A stretch of DNA of 64,000 nt, from NCBI RefSeq assembly GCF_027942865.1, contig NC_134529.1, positions 20,252,467 through 20,316,466 of the forward strand. Reading direction: 5' to 3'. This document shows, one piece after another, positions 39,158 to 52,761 of this stretch; the first letter of the stretch is position 1, and every line of letters starts with the position of its first letter. The notes under the pieces are model-generated. The model worked only from the letters and a program-made list of their open reading frames with translations. It did not search any database and was not told the origin of the DNA. Both the position numbers and the translations under genes were made by a program. Origin of the DNA: Odontesthes bonariensis (lineage: Eukaryota > Chordata > Actinopteri > Atheriniformes > Atherinopsidae).

Positions 39158-42100
39158 TGATGGGGTCTGGAGTCGGGTCCTGGGTTTCGGGGTCACGGGG
39201 AGGACTGGGGGTGGTCAAGTGCTGAGGTTTGGATAGTTTGTGTAAAGAATGGAAAGATCTTGGATCTGATGGAGGGATTTGGGTCCAGATGAGAGGAGAG
39301 GATCATCTGAGGTCGTTGGGGACACTGCTATCAAGATCCAAGCATTTGTGGTGGAAGAGAGACCCAGCTATCATCAAGGCTTTTTATGGTGTGCAAATAC
39401 AAAGACAACACACACAAAAAAAAAAGAAAAACCGAAAAAAGTAAAAGAGAAAAGAAAAACTGCACTCAGAGATTCCAGTATGTGATGTTTATAAATATTT
39501 CTGAGAGAAGGAGATGACATGTTTGTGCAACATGCGCTTAGATTTACAAAGCGATGCCATTGCGGAACCAAAAACAAAAGCGGGGGCAATATTTTTGACA
39601 GACGTAAACAGACGCTGCACAAGAGAGTTTACAGTCGGGCATTGAAACAAGATGTGGGGGTCTGCTGGGCTGTGTGTGCTTTTGGTGTCTCTGTGCTTAG
39701 AGAAGAAGTATTGATTAGTTTGCCAAGTGAGATCTATAACCGCTTCCTGAAATTGTTCGGTCGCACTGCTGTCGTTAATTAATCAGTGTCGAATCCCGCA
39801 GCCGCCAGGGAGCATTTAATCGACTGACACCAATCCAGATTGAGTAAGAAGTTGATCCATGTCGGCTGTCATTCAGTGAATTCATGGCTGGAGTGTGTAA
39901 TCAATGATTTGAATGAACTTTTATCCTGATTTATCGGCTCTCCGCAAATAATTAAAAACACAAGAGTTGCACTTTCTTTACTCAAATATATTTTGTTCCC
40001 CATATTTAATTGTTTTTTTTTTCTTTTCCCAGTTCTATAACCAGGAGCTTCGTTCTGTACTCAATAGGACCAAAATAAATCTTAAGAGCTGTAGCTGGGA
40101 TTTTTCAACTACCTGCGAAGGCCAGCTTGTGTTGTCATGTTTGCGGCCTCTGTTTTTGGGGTTTGCTGCGTCCTACTGCGACAGCCTCTAAACACCAAAG
40201 CTGCAAAATAAGTGACGCTTTTAGCTTCGTCGGGTGGATTTGCAAACTCAAAACATTTCTTCCCAATGCGACGCGAGACGCAGACGGGCTCGGTTTGAGC
40301 CAAATCCCGCATTGCTTCCACCACCACCTCCCCTCTGCCTCCTGCTCCGCTCTTCCTGTCCAAATCAAACGCTCAAAAGATGTTTTTGAGAAGCGGCTCC
40401 GCGGACAGACGCAGCTGCTCCGCACAGAAGCAGGGTGGCTCCTAATGCACTCTGAGAGCCGGCACGGAGCGAGCGTCCTCTTAACAGTCACTGCCACTTA
40501 TTACCGCTTTAACCCCCCCGACCTTTCAGTGTGTCTCAGGGGTTTGGGGTTAAAGGGGGGTCGAGAGGAGAGGAGAGGAGCAGAACAGCAGGAAATTGAA
40601 AGCATACAGGCAGCGAGGCAGAGGAGCAGACGTGTGCAGATGTTCAGGTAGAGAGACTCGAAGGGGAGATAATCACTGATCAGTCCTCTCGCCGTGTTGC
40701 TGATTGATACTGTGCTGCGCCTCATTGACATTGCCCCTGTTTATGAACATCTGGGCTGTAAATCTGTCAGTGCAACCACAAAAAGTCCCCTTGACGGAGC
40801 AGTGTGATTTTTCAAGACCACCGGCTCTTTCTGCTGTATTTATAAATCTGAATAAATAAATGTACAGTAGTGCGCTGTGCTGTGTCAGGACTGGCTAAAC
40901 AAAATCGAATTGGCATCTTGAATATTTTTGGTCAGACAGAAAGCATCTGAGTTCGAGTTCATCAAACCTCATCGATAAATGTGCTTCTGTCAACGCTGAG
41001 CGTAACGTTTAAGAATGAACTGAATCAGCTTTCTGCACAAACCTGATAAAACTGAGCTCAAGTTTGACCCTTTCTTTTAATAATCTTACATGTTTTCTTT
41101 CTATTCTTCTGCTCCCATGCTTCGTCTGATTTCCTTCGTCTGACATCAGCCTGTTTAGTGCCGGCCTCATTGCTCCATTCGCTCAGTATATCTGTGTTCA
41201 TTAAGGACATTTTTAATTTAGGACTGAGCAAACAGTCCCAGCAATAAATTGAGCTGACTTGAGGGAGCGGGCAAATATTCCAAATTGAGAAAAAAGGGGG
41301 CTCATTAAAACATATCTTGGCATTTACATCAGGCAATTTTCATTAAATTGCTTTCAATCCATCTTTTTTTTTTTCTTCCTTTCTTTTTTTATAACTCCTC
41401 ATGCTGGCGGATCAGATGGAGAGGGCAGAGTAATCTCCACCATGTGTGGCACCCACTCAACCACCATGCCTCTCTGGGGAACATTTAAGTGCCTATTTTC
41501 TCTATTACAAACTTAATTACATGTAGACAATTAAGTCATGGGAGCAATTATTGTTCAGTAAAGTGGCGCGCTCGCAGTGGAGAAAAGAAAAAGTGCCTCG
41601 TGCAGACATGCCCCGAATCAACACGGTGAAACGCGAAGCGGGACGACGTGGGTAAATATCCGAAGACTCCAGGCGGAAAACTTTCCCCAAAGAAAATCTC
41701 AGATAATTTGCAGGGAAACCGTATATGCATCTGAGAAAGGCAGCTTCTGTTGCATAAGTGTTGCCTTAGATCTAACCACAGGCCTGCTTCTTGGAGACAT
41801 CTTAAAAGTGAACCAGACATCCTCCCTCCTCTCCCTCCCTCCGGACCGGGGAGAGACATGAAGCCCACTCATCAATAGGTAATTTGAAAATGCCAGGAGG
41901 GGTTGGGGTGGGGGGGGCGCGAAAGTCAGAGCGCTTCACTGGCTGCTACTGTGCAGCGACGACTCTTCCCTCGACTCCGGGCTCAAAGCAACTCCATTTA
42001 GCACGGCTTAATTGTACCTCAGAGGCAAACATGTTATTTAATCCCCAGCAGGGTCACACTGACGGAGTAAAATTGTGCTGTTTGTGTTTGCGAGCTGCGC

Positions 42101-44138
42101 CAGCTATTAGCACTTATTAGTGCCGGTGGCTCGCATCAGTCTTCATGATTCCTGAGAGCAATCAGAGAGGTGCAGAGCGCTTTTAATCAAAGATAGATTA
42201 ATTGGTCTGTAATTTCACCGAAGTGAACGGTGGGCAGGTTGTGGCTAAAAATAGACTGCAAGCACTTATTAAGGTCTGAAAGAGAGTGTCCCTGGAACAC
42301 TATAACCTGTGATGTTTACTGTTTTTTTGGAGAGCTTTTATGTCATTTCCAGCGTTTCGAAAGGGTAATGAATGTTGCTCAGGACAACGAACACAAACAG
42401 CTTTATTTCAGTCTGCGAATGAAGTACCTGTTGAATATAAATCATCTCTGTTATGTGTTGTACTTGAGAAAAACCGCTCCCATGTCTAATTTGAAGTAAG
42501 CTCCGGCACTTTGCTGTCCCATCCAGTTCTAAACTAGTGCTTGATGTGCAATATATGCCTCTCATCTGTCGAAAAAAAAAAAGCAGTGGAAAGTTGGTGA
42601 AACAAGCAAGATTACACTAATCCCTGTAATGGGGAGACTGCAACAACAAATGGAGGATTTAGTGCAAGTACTCACAAGGAAGTGTGTGCTATCCCTCGTT
42701 TTATCCCCATATCCAGTAGCTGTGAGACTAATTACAATATTATCGTAAGCTGACCTGCCAGTTTGCTGTTCTTTCAGTTCGGTTCTGCCTTCCTGAAGTA
42801 TTGATAAAAGACTAAAAAAAAATCCTATTTGTTAAACAGTCTGAGTGCTTACATCTTTCCTTTTCGTGTCGGATTCGGTTTCCTCATAAATCAGCGTAAA
42901 ACGTTTAAGATCTTTGCCATTTTTAACTCGGTATAAAAGCCAAATTGTTGTATGTTTTTGGGAAGCTTTTCAAACGCATGCCATGCGTAACTATAATTTT
43001 TGAATGCACCATAATTACCGGGTTGGTTAATGCTATCGTGTGAACCAGAGAAGCTTTTAATGCGGCGCTTTGCTATTTTCACACTTAACAAGATCCTGCA
43101 GCCCCTCCATCCATTCCAATGGCATCATGCTGGGCGAATTACTCCTATCCGATATAAGCCCTCAGAGAGGAAGTAACTACCTAACACTTTAAAAATTGGT
43201 CTATCTTGGAACTAGTTCATCCTAATGAAACAAAACACCGGTGTTATGACCGAGATCATGCTGCTCTTTCTGTGTGGTGTCCCTCCTTCTCTGTTTATTC
43301 TTGCTTTATTTGATTTATTTTACTCAGAAGATGGTTTAAAGCAGAGCTGATACAGCAATCTCAAACCACAGGAGAGCCGAACATCATTGTTTCCCTTCGC
43401 CTTCCTTCGAAACGGCTTCCATGCTCGCCCTGCTTCGACCTTGAGGAAATATGGAGTGTTTGGGTTCAGCTTGCAACGACGTGAGTGAGAGCGCGGCCAC
43501 AGCACCTACACAAGGCCTTACCTGTTCTTCCCCACACCAGAGAAAAGGGCGAGTTTTTTGCGCCTTGTTAGTTTAATCTGAAAGGAATGCGGTGTCCCCT
43601 CTGACTCTGGCCACGAAGACTCCCAAATATATAAACCAACTCTCCAGCTAATCGTGACAAGAGCAGAGCTGGTTTGGACTTATGTTTTCAAGCGAAAATC
43701 TGATTATCTGCAGGACGGAACACAAATCGGCTTGAGCGTAAACACAGAGTCGTGAGATTTCGCTCGGTTTCTGAGGAGAAGCATGACGAGTCAGAGCGAG
43801 CTGCGTGCGATCAATAGCTTGGCAACACATCAGTGGAGCGATCGGGAGGAGAAGTAAACCTTTGTTGCAACATGTCTACGGGTGTTGATGCTTACTTTCT
43901 TCGTACAAAAAAATTTGTCACACAGATTTGAAAAACACTCTTGTGGGGAAATTTGGTATTTTTAAAGGGGGGTTTGGGCATGTGGCATTCAGCAAAGTTT
44001 CTAGTAAACTCTGCAAGAATAGCCCGGTTCAGACTGTATTTGCGCACTATACTGAGTGTGTTTGCGTTAAAGGTGTGTAGACAGCAAGATCTATCCGTTT
44101 GATTAATGCTCTCACTCAAACTGGCACCTGGAACCAAT

Positions 44139-44153
44139 CCCCCCCCCCCCCCC
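44139..44153. repeat. Poly-C run
   Basis: Fifteen C bases within the large runx2 intron. Confidence 0.85.
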
Positions 44154-44517
44154 TTCCTGCCGCCCCCATGTGCACTATATGTTTATGTGTGTGCATTCCA
44201 TACACTATGGCTTCGGAAGGACCGAGGGTGGGTGTTGAGCAGGAGGCGCAGATGGGACCGGGGGACTCCGAGCGGAAGAGAAGAAAGGTGTGTGCAAGTG
44301 AGAGAACAATGGCTGGACGTGCAGTAGAGGGTATGGGGTGTCATTAATAGCACAAAGGCCCCATCTCCTAATTTGCTCAAATTACCTGCCCACGCAGTGG
44401 GGCCCCCTGCCAGCGTTGAGGTGTGAACACAACAGATCAAATACACCTGAAAATCAGAGAGCCCACCCACTCAGCAACGCCCACACAAGCCTTTTATGGT
44501 GGCCGGACAACTCTGAA

Positions 44518-44546
44518 AGTGTGTGTGTGTGTGTGTGTGTGTGTGG
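44518..44546. repeat. (GT)n microsatellite
   Basis: About 14 GT repeats in the large runx2 intron. Confidence 0.93.
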
Positions 44547-45113
44547 AAGGAGGCTGCACGTTTGTTGTTTCATGTTGAGGCAGAAAAGCGGATTTGGGAA
44601 AATTTGTGAAAGATGCGTTAAAACGGAGGAAAAAAGATAGAGGTACAAAGAAGAGGACTTATCTGTACTTGTGATGCGTCCAGTAGGCGCAGCATAAAAC
44701 TGACTCTTTCAAACTACCTCCCATATGGCACTGTGGGGGTGGCCATTTACCGTCATCTTCCCTTTCCTCCTTTCCTCGGCTTCCCTTTAAACTCCCCATC
44801 TTCATCCTTCCCCTCCCACCCACGCTTTCAGGAAAGGGGTGATGACAAATGTGATGGGGCAGCGATGCTTTGGTCACCGCAATAATCAGAGTCACCAGCG
44901 CTGCACCACCTGTGGCGCACACACACGCCAGCATGGAGGCTTATTCAAATGTGTTCAGAGACACCGAAATGAAATATGCCCCAGGGACACGAGGGGGGCC
45001 AGGAGAGTGTGTGTAGGTGTGTTTAGTGGGATGCTAGTCTTTGAACTTTGAATGGTGTGTGTAGCTGATATTGACAAGTCTCTGGGGAGAGGAGGGAAGC
45101 TAGAAAAGGGTAG

Positions 45114-45196
45114 CTCTCATTTGTAAAGTGGCCTCAAGAGAGGGAGGGGGAAGGGGAAAGAAAGGAGGAAAGGGAAAAAAGAAAAAGAGAGAATAT
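45114..45196. repeat. Polypurine tract
   Basis: About 60 bases (from 45,136) are almost entirely A and G on the plus strand, with several GGG and GGGG runs; the start is looser. Triplex or G-quadruplex formation is possible but unproven. Confidence 0.7.
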
Positions 45197-45639
45197 TTGA
45201 ATTTTTGTTCAATCTTTTGCCAACATCGTATTATAGCCAGAATAAAGAAATGTTGAAGGTTCATTCTTGACTATGTGAATTCAAAAGTACATGTTGCACT
45301 TTTTTGTTTTTTCTCCTGCCTTTAGTCCACATCAGCAGAAGAAGAAGAAACGGCTCCTGAGCTACATGAAGGGCCTCTTTTTTAGGCCAGGTTTTTCTTC
45401 TGTTACTTATCTACACTCCGATGTAACGCCAATCAAAACGACCAAATAGGTCAAATCAAAACAGCTCCTTTTGATTTAACGCAAAGTCCCGTTCAGCCTT
45501 TTGGCTTGTTAAATATTAATAACAAGCTTCCAGATGATCTGCAGACTTTTCAACCTTGGGAAGTGAGTTTTAAATCCAAATATAACAACTTCTTTTTCTT
45601 TATTTCAGTCAATAACATGACAGAACATGACTTTTATCA

Positions 45640-45940
45640 CTTCCTGGTGGGGTTTAGGCAGTAACATTACTTGATTAGGACGGTTGTGGCTAAAATACGT
45701 TCTTTTTACTTTGCCACTGTTAACTCTATAGACACTATTTTGCTAGTTGCAGTAGAAATACGTCAACCCAACATGTTGTGCCGACACTTTGTCACTTGGG
45801 TTTAGGCAAAAACATCACTTTCTTAGGATAAGAAATCAAAAGCACTTGGTTGGGGTTGTATAAACATTATGTTAAGGACCTAAATTAATGTTTTTCTACT
45901 GCGCCACCGACACGTTAATGGACACCATTTTCACGATTCA
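45640..45940. repeat. Diverged interspersed repeat ('ggtttaggcaaaaac' type)
   Basis: Repeated words 'ggtttaggcagtaacattacttgattagg' and 'ggtttaggcaaaaacatcactttcttagg' stand about 135 bases apart. I recognise these as typical of an abundant fish repeat, but cannot name its family. Confidence 0.45.
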
Positions 45941-48900
45941 CATGCAGTTGCTTTCGCAGCCACTAGATGTCCCATATTCGTCATTATCGGTCATTATTTC
46001 CCGCCTGAGCAATCGACAGTCGTTTTTTTTGGAAGGAAGAACGTCTCGACAATGTACAGAATGAGTACAATAACGTCTTTATTTTATTAAGGCGTCTAAA
46101 GCTTTTCCACTTCACCGTGAAACTAAAAGTACCCACATTTAGTGAAACATAAGATGGATTCTGTGTCCAGAAGCTCTCTGTTGCACCTCATGGCCCTCAG
46201 CAGATGGTCGAGTTGAAGAGACTTACTTGTAAAAGAATACTGAATGAATATTGTTTATACTAGAGGAAATATAGTGGTGTTAACCTGCTTCTTATACATG
46301 CTAAATTGGAAGTTGATGTAAAGCGGTAGCACTTTCTGTCTTACAACTTTGCTGAAGTCTGCACAACTCTTGCTTGTGGGGGGAGAAAAAAAAGAAGTTT
46401 CGAACAATTTCCGCTGGAACAGCAATGTTACAAAAACTGCAAAAAATCCCCCATGTTGGATTTCAGGTTGTTTGAAAGCACTTTCCTGTGACTGGGCCTG
46501 ATGTCTTTTGAGAACTAAGCTGTTGTTTTTTTGTTGATCCCTGAGCTGTTCCAGTTTACACACATTCAATCCAATCACACTGCTTCGACGCGCAGCTCCC
46601 CGCCGATCAAAGTCTATATACGTACGTGCCGCTTGATCCTGGCTGGCGCAGGCTTCCAGTCTGGAGTTGAATCCTGTCACTCACCCAGACAGCTGCTCTC
46701 TTACAGTCGTCTGTAGTCGGTTTTGTTGTTGCTGTTAAAAGTTTTCCTTCAACTGTTGCTCTGTTCCTTCTATTCTGCGTCTTTCCCCCAAAAGAAATAG
46801 CTCTTTCTCGCTTTTTTCTCCCTCATGGACGGAGGCCAATCACAGGGCCTTTTCCACTTCACTTCTCCTGATGCTGAATGAGCAAAGGAGGAAGCCCATG
46901 GGAGCGGGAATATTTTATTATAGTGATATTTTTGAAAGCTCCTCTCCTCCTCCTCTCTCGTGATGGAATTTTAGGATGCTGCAACAATTCTCTGTGTGTG
47001 TGTGTATGTGTGCGTCTCTGTGAAGAAAAACAGCTCACACAGAGCAAAGATGATTCAAAGTTACAGCTAAATGACAGGCTAGGAGCGACGCTCTTTTGAA
47101 TTGCATTGTTTTTCTTTTTATTCCTGCTTGGGAGGAGGATTGGTGAGAAAAAAAAAAGAGAAAAGAAAAAAAAGGGCAGAAAGCGAGCTGTTTGGTCTCG
47201 GGAGAATTAGTTTCAGCAGAAACAAAAATAAGCATTCTTTTTTTCTTCTTTTTTTTGCTGACAATCACTTTCTAGTGCAAGGGTGTTTTTTTATTTTTTC
47301 TGTGTGAAGTTGAGATCTTTTTTGTTTTCTTATTCATGACTGTCTACCAGGATAGAAAGAGCAGCTTATGTGTATTAACCTCGATTCACTGTAGCTTTAA
47401 GATATCTGAGGAAAAACAGGGCAATTAGGGACGTCTGAGTTCTTTAGTTGGAATGACGGGTTCTGTAAAAACATCGAAAATATGTTCATGTTGCTCGAAT
47501 GCTCTTTCTAAGCGCACAAACTCATTTATCTTTACCTATCCGCTCGTCACTTTCACATGAATTGCACACACCTGCATGCACACGCAGCCCGACAGATACG
47601 CACGCCCTTTTCCTGCTGGACCCTGCAGATGCAGCAGAAACAGTAGAGTTGGTCTCTCTGGTAAACAAACAGTGAGAGGCTGCTGGGAGTCTTCACCGGG
47701 CCTCCAAATTATAGTCTGGTTAACCAAAGTCTCAGAGCCAGCCCTTTTACTGCTAACACACATATACTGTACGTATACACACCCACGCGCATATGCGCAC
47801 ATGACCTATGCACATTAAAGGCGCTATAGAAGCACACATTAAAAGCACATATGCAATCAGGCTCTGGGAGCTTGTCTGCGCTGCAGTTGGGCTGAGGGGA
47901 GAAGGTTTTATAGACATGAGAGAGACTGGGAGGGAAGCACACCCCAAGGGCCCATAATAAATATTACCCAATCATCAGGCTCACAGTGTGAGGCTATTAC
48001 CGATGAAAAAGAATCCCTTGCAATGTAAACACAGGTTTAATGTTTACAGCTCTTTACCGTGTATATCTGTTTTATTGTTCTAAGGTTTTCTTTGCCGGGA
48101 AAAGTCAGTAGTTCCATGTAGTAGTGACCTGAAAGTGATGGTTCAGGGAGCAGTATGATAAGGTTTTGTGGTTGGTAAAATTTCAGACGCTTGCCTGTTT
48201 TGCCAGAATAATGTATCATTCAAGTGAGAAGAGGTTGGGTTGTTTAGGGCTTCTTTAATTGTCTGTAAATGAGTTCTGCAACTACTGGGGACAGTTTGCA
48301 ATCTCTCGAGGATGCACGAACATATCAGAGTGATCTATGATGCCATAAAATCCAGTTAAAATATTTAGGATGATCAGCTCTCGCGAAATGATTCGCCATA
48401 AATCTCGTGCTTCCAGAGTGTATTCCGAGAGGACAATTTAATTGTCAGCTCGAGACCACATCCCAACAAGGCCGTTGCCAGGGAGGGATATTTTTTCGTT
48501 GTGTGACGCTCAAATTCTCAGCTTCGCCATAACGCAACACCGCAGAATAGATTGTGTTTGAGGGACAGCATTTCACAATGTAATTGATGTTCCTCGTGGG
48601 ACCCAGCAGTCGATGAGTCTCCGTTCGGGACTTGAATTTGGCACCGTTAAGCTGGCGTCATCCGGGTCTCAACGAGAGTAGAGACAGAGCAGACATGAAA
48701 TGTCTATATGTATACTGAATGTGGAGAAATTTGGGAAATCTGGGAAATTTCTCTTCGACTTTGAAGGTGGTTTTTCCACGTTCAACCCATATTTTTCCAA
48801 AGATTACTGGATTTGATTTTATCTCAAGACATCTCAGGCTGTTGGCAGCGAAAGTGAGCTCCATCCGCTCGTCTTTTCTCTCCACACCCCGACCTTGTTG

Positions 48901-50667
48901 TGAGTCACTTTTGACCAGTGGCCTAATGGGCTCAGTGTAATTACAGGCTACGGTTTGAGGCAAATGCCAATCTCTGAGAGAGCTGCGTCAGGACTGACAC
49001 TCTCAACTTAACTCATTCAGCTCACTGAGGGTCAGACGCAACATCCAAGACCTCTCGAAATGGTCACAAGCCAAGTCTCCCTGGGGCCACTCTGCCATGT
49101 GAATGGTTTGGAATTCAAACCAGTATGTACGGCTCCAGGTTGCAGAGTTCAGCCTCAGTGTTTTGGATTTGCTCCGAGCTGGACTGTGTTCAGGAAGAGA
49201 TTGGGGAAAAAGAGAAGGAGAGCAAATACTCCGAAGTTGAGTGCTGGTGCTCGTCGCACGCCCAGTACGGTGGCTGCTAGTTCACTTTTTCTGTTTATCT
49301 GATTGGCTGCTGTCACAATACTGGACATATTCACTTGACTTGACGACAGTTTTGATGTTGATTACCCCCCAGAAATGAAGCAGAAAAGCAGCACCAGGGC
49401 TTCTTTTTTATTTATTTTTTTTAGACTTTTCTGCATGGGCCATTCATGATACCCAAGCTGTGATCTTAGCCAAACAAAACAGATGGTAAATTTAATACAA
49501 ATTTTAAACGCTCCAAGCTAAAAATGTATATGGGGCATTTCCAGACGTGGGTTTACTCCTTCTACGGTTAAATGTTTATGTCTGTGTGCAATTGAGCATC
49601 CATGACAGACTCTTTACCTCCCCTTCCCATCAGGCCCTTTTTTTCCACCTTCCTACATTAATTTGGACCCAATGCACTTATGCATTCCTCCATCTTAGCT
49701 CCACACATATACATACGTACATACACATCCTTTCTGCCTGTCTCCTTCCTTTTCCTCCTCTTTCGTTCTAGCTGCCGCCCGTCCAAACTGCAGTGTTGGA
49801 AATGACCAAATGACAGCCGATAGCCCCCCTGCGAATGCAAGTCTGGGCTACTGCTTGTCTGCCTTCTTGCCATGCAGCCACTCTATCGGCCTCTCCTGTG
49901 CGTCCTTACCTCACATAAATCATCCCCAGTCATACTACACGGACAGGGACAACAGAAAGGAATACTCCTCTGTGAATCTGGTATTGGTTTTACCTCGCAT
50001 AATGAACACGGGCCTAAACGGTCTTGGATACATGAGAACAGCATGTCTTGCAGATGTACTATAAATATTTTGATACTAGCCGGCTAGTTTGCAGAGAGGA
50101 AGTAGACCAGTGAAATACACAGAGGAAGGGGAAAGTGTAAAGTGGAATGTTGGCCTAGCCCTAGTGTCTGTATTGTCTTTAGCACCTACAGAGGGTCTCG
50201 GTCCAAGAAAAACGCTCTTTACAGGGTTCCTGTTCCCAGCCGTGGTCCGGTACCACTGCTGGATATGCTGCGTTTCCTTCTAGCCAGTCCTTCAAACTGG
50301 TCTCCGAGGAGTGGTGCTCGTTGTTTGATTAATGGCACGATCAGATGTGATTGAGTGACAGATGTTTTTAAGGGGAAACCAGCACAGCTTTAAGGACACT
50401 CTGGGATTGAGTCAAGGAAAGGGTGCAGCAGGGGAGGTTTTGATGGGTGGAACGGTTGAATTGAAGTGAAGGACTAATAAGAGAAAGGCTAATGATGCAA
50501 AAGCTGCATAGAGACGGATGGCCAAATGTGCTCGGTTGCAGCTATGTAAACACAAACTGCAAAATACATACAAGTGCATGCAAAAGTGGAAAAACTGAAC
50601 TCCCTCCTCTTTGGCGTGTTTCTGGCCACAACCCTAGGCACTGTCACCCTACCCCTTGAAAGAGCCA

Positions 50668-50671
<4 letters not shown>

Positions 50672-50705
<34 letters not shown>
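50672..50705. repeat. (CA)n microsatellite
   Basis: About 17 CA repeats in the large runx2 intron. Confidence 0.95.
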
Positions 50706-50708
<3 letters not shown>

Positions 50709-51775
50709 AAAGGAAAACCCACATAAACACACTTCCACATGCACAGTGACAGCAGGTGGTGCGTGACACGTCAACATCTGAAGGTTCACTGGCAGACGCA
50801 GGGAGAGTTCTCAGCTCAGTTGCTCAGATCTATCATTGGGACTTTTTAATGGCAGCCTTCATCACATATTACTGCTTTATTTTCTCCTCTCCATCTTCCA
50901 GCCCGCAGAAGTTCCTTTTTTGTTCCTATTTTTAAGTACAAGTGATCTCAATTAGGGACCTCCATGAAGGCAGTAGGCGGCAGACAGTCAGAGCAATAAG
51001 AGCAGAGAGGAAATTGTCTTTTATACCCCTCCTCTCGTCCTCCCTCTCCACCCTCCTGCCACAAGCAGCGAGCTGCCGCCCCCTCCATGTCTCCATCTCT
51101 TTCCATGCTGCTCTCTCCGTCCTCTGAAAGAGAGTGAAATATCAGGCAGACTCTTTCCGCATTTCTTGCTGAAAGACACATGCGCTAAACCCCGAAGGGC
51201 ACAGCCGCGGCAACCATCTCAAAGTCTAATGCAGCTCCGTGAACAAAGAAGCGCACACCGCAGAACGTGCCGTCCTCATCCCGACAGTTCACCGTGATGT
51301 CACGGGCTCGGTCACAAACAGTCATTAAGGGCTTAGCTGTGATCTGGGATCAGTGCGTGGATATGAGTCGTTGTGTCGATGAGGTCATGAGGAGTAAAGT
51401 TTCTGCCCGTCATCCTCTTTGGTTGGTTCACTAACCGGCGAGCTAGTTTTGCGGCCTCGTGTTTGTTCTCCTGGTTGATTTGCCGGGTGGACTGGTTCTT
51501 TGGCTGGTTTGCTGCCGACCCCGGTGGGCTCCCTGATTGGTTTGCTGGCAGGCCGTTCGGCTGGTGGCCTGCCAAACATGGAAACATCCCGTTAGAGCTA
51601 CAAACGCATGGGCCTTGTCACCAGGCTCCTCTAGAAAGCTATAATTAAGTGTCTTGAAAAATGCACAACTGTGAAATGGAGCCCTAATCCCGTGTCTTTA
51701 GTGAGGATACTTTTCCTGCAGTATATGCTGATGTAAAGGAGAAGGAGCAAGGATGGGTGGTGCTAAGAGACAGTA

Positions 51776-52761
51776 AGGTTTGCTGCGCAAAAGTCTTGAG
51801 CCACCCCTCAATTCTTTATATTTTCCTTCCAAGCAGCCAGACTTTCTTGTACCCTTTAAAGTGGTCTTGACCAAATGTTCTCCAGGCTTTATGAAAGTCT
51901 TTCAAAGACTTTCTTTATGGACACTGGCTGTTTTTTTTCACTCATTTTCAGTCCAGTCCTTGTACCTGACCATTTTCAGAGGAATGAGTTTTTGTTTGTT
52001 AGGCCACCTAACACTGACCTACTAAAATCACTGAAGCATAAAAAAAAGCCCCTAACTCAAGGGATGAATCGGTGCTGTGTTTACATATAACGATCAACTT
52101 AGCAAAGGGCCCATTTAAACTTTGTTTTGTTGTTCCCATTTCTTGAGTTGCAGCAACAACAAAAAACGCAAAGTGAAAACGATGGCTTAAAGAATTAGGA
52201 AAAAAAATCCGTCAAAGACCTGACACAGGAGCCGAGAAATGCATCTGGCCCTTCAGCTAACTATCTACTGTTCACTGAAGCCTCATCAGAAGTGATCTCT
52301 GTGAAAGAGTGGCTGTCAAGAAGACGTTCTTAAGGAAGGGAAACAGGGAGAAAAGGCTGAGGTATGAGAAATGACACAAGAAGTGGACTGAAAATCAGTG
52401 GCAACAGGTCTGATGGAGAGATGAATCCTCCCCAGAGCCCGGACCTCAACATTATTGAAGCAGTGTGGGATCATCTTGATAGAGAACGGAACAAAAGGCA
52501 GCCCACATCCAAAGAAGAGCTTTGGGATGTCCTTCAAGAAGCCTAGAGAACTGTTCCTGAATACTATTTAAAGAAATGACAAGAAAGCTCGTCTAAAAGG
52601 GTTCAGGCTGTGCTGAGGAATAAAGGTCCTCAAACCAAATACTGACTTACAAGCTTCTTAGAATTGTCCAAACTCAGTTTTTTCCTTCTATACTGTATTT
52701 CCATTTAGGTTCCTGGATATTTAAATAAATGAGGGATGGCTGAAGACTTTTGCACACCACT
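51776..52761 (+). mobile_element. Internally deleted Tc1-like transposon
   Basis: The two ends are imperfect inverted repeats: left gcgcaaaagtcttgagccac (51,784 on), right complement gtgcaaaagtcttcagccat. TA stands just outside both ends, as expected of Tc1/mariner insertions. At about 986 bp it is well below the roughly 1.6 kb of an autonomous copy. Near 52,430-52,540 the plus strand still encodes SPDLNIIEAVWDHLDRERNK, covering the final catalytic region (the E of DD34E lies in the NPIEN-like NIIEA motif). Most of the upstream transposase is gone, with no continuous frame. A dead deletion derivative inside the runx2 intron. Confidence 0.8.
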
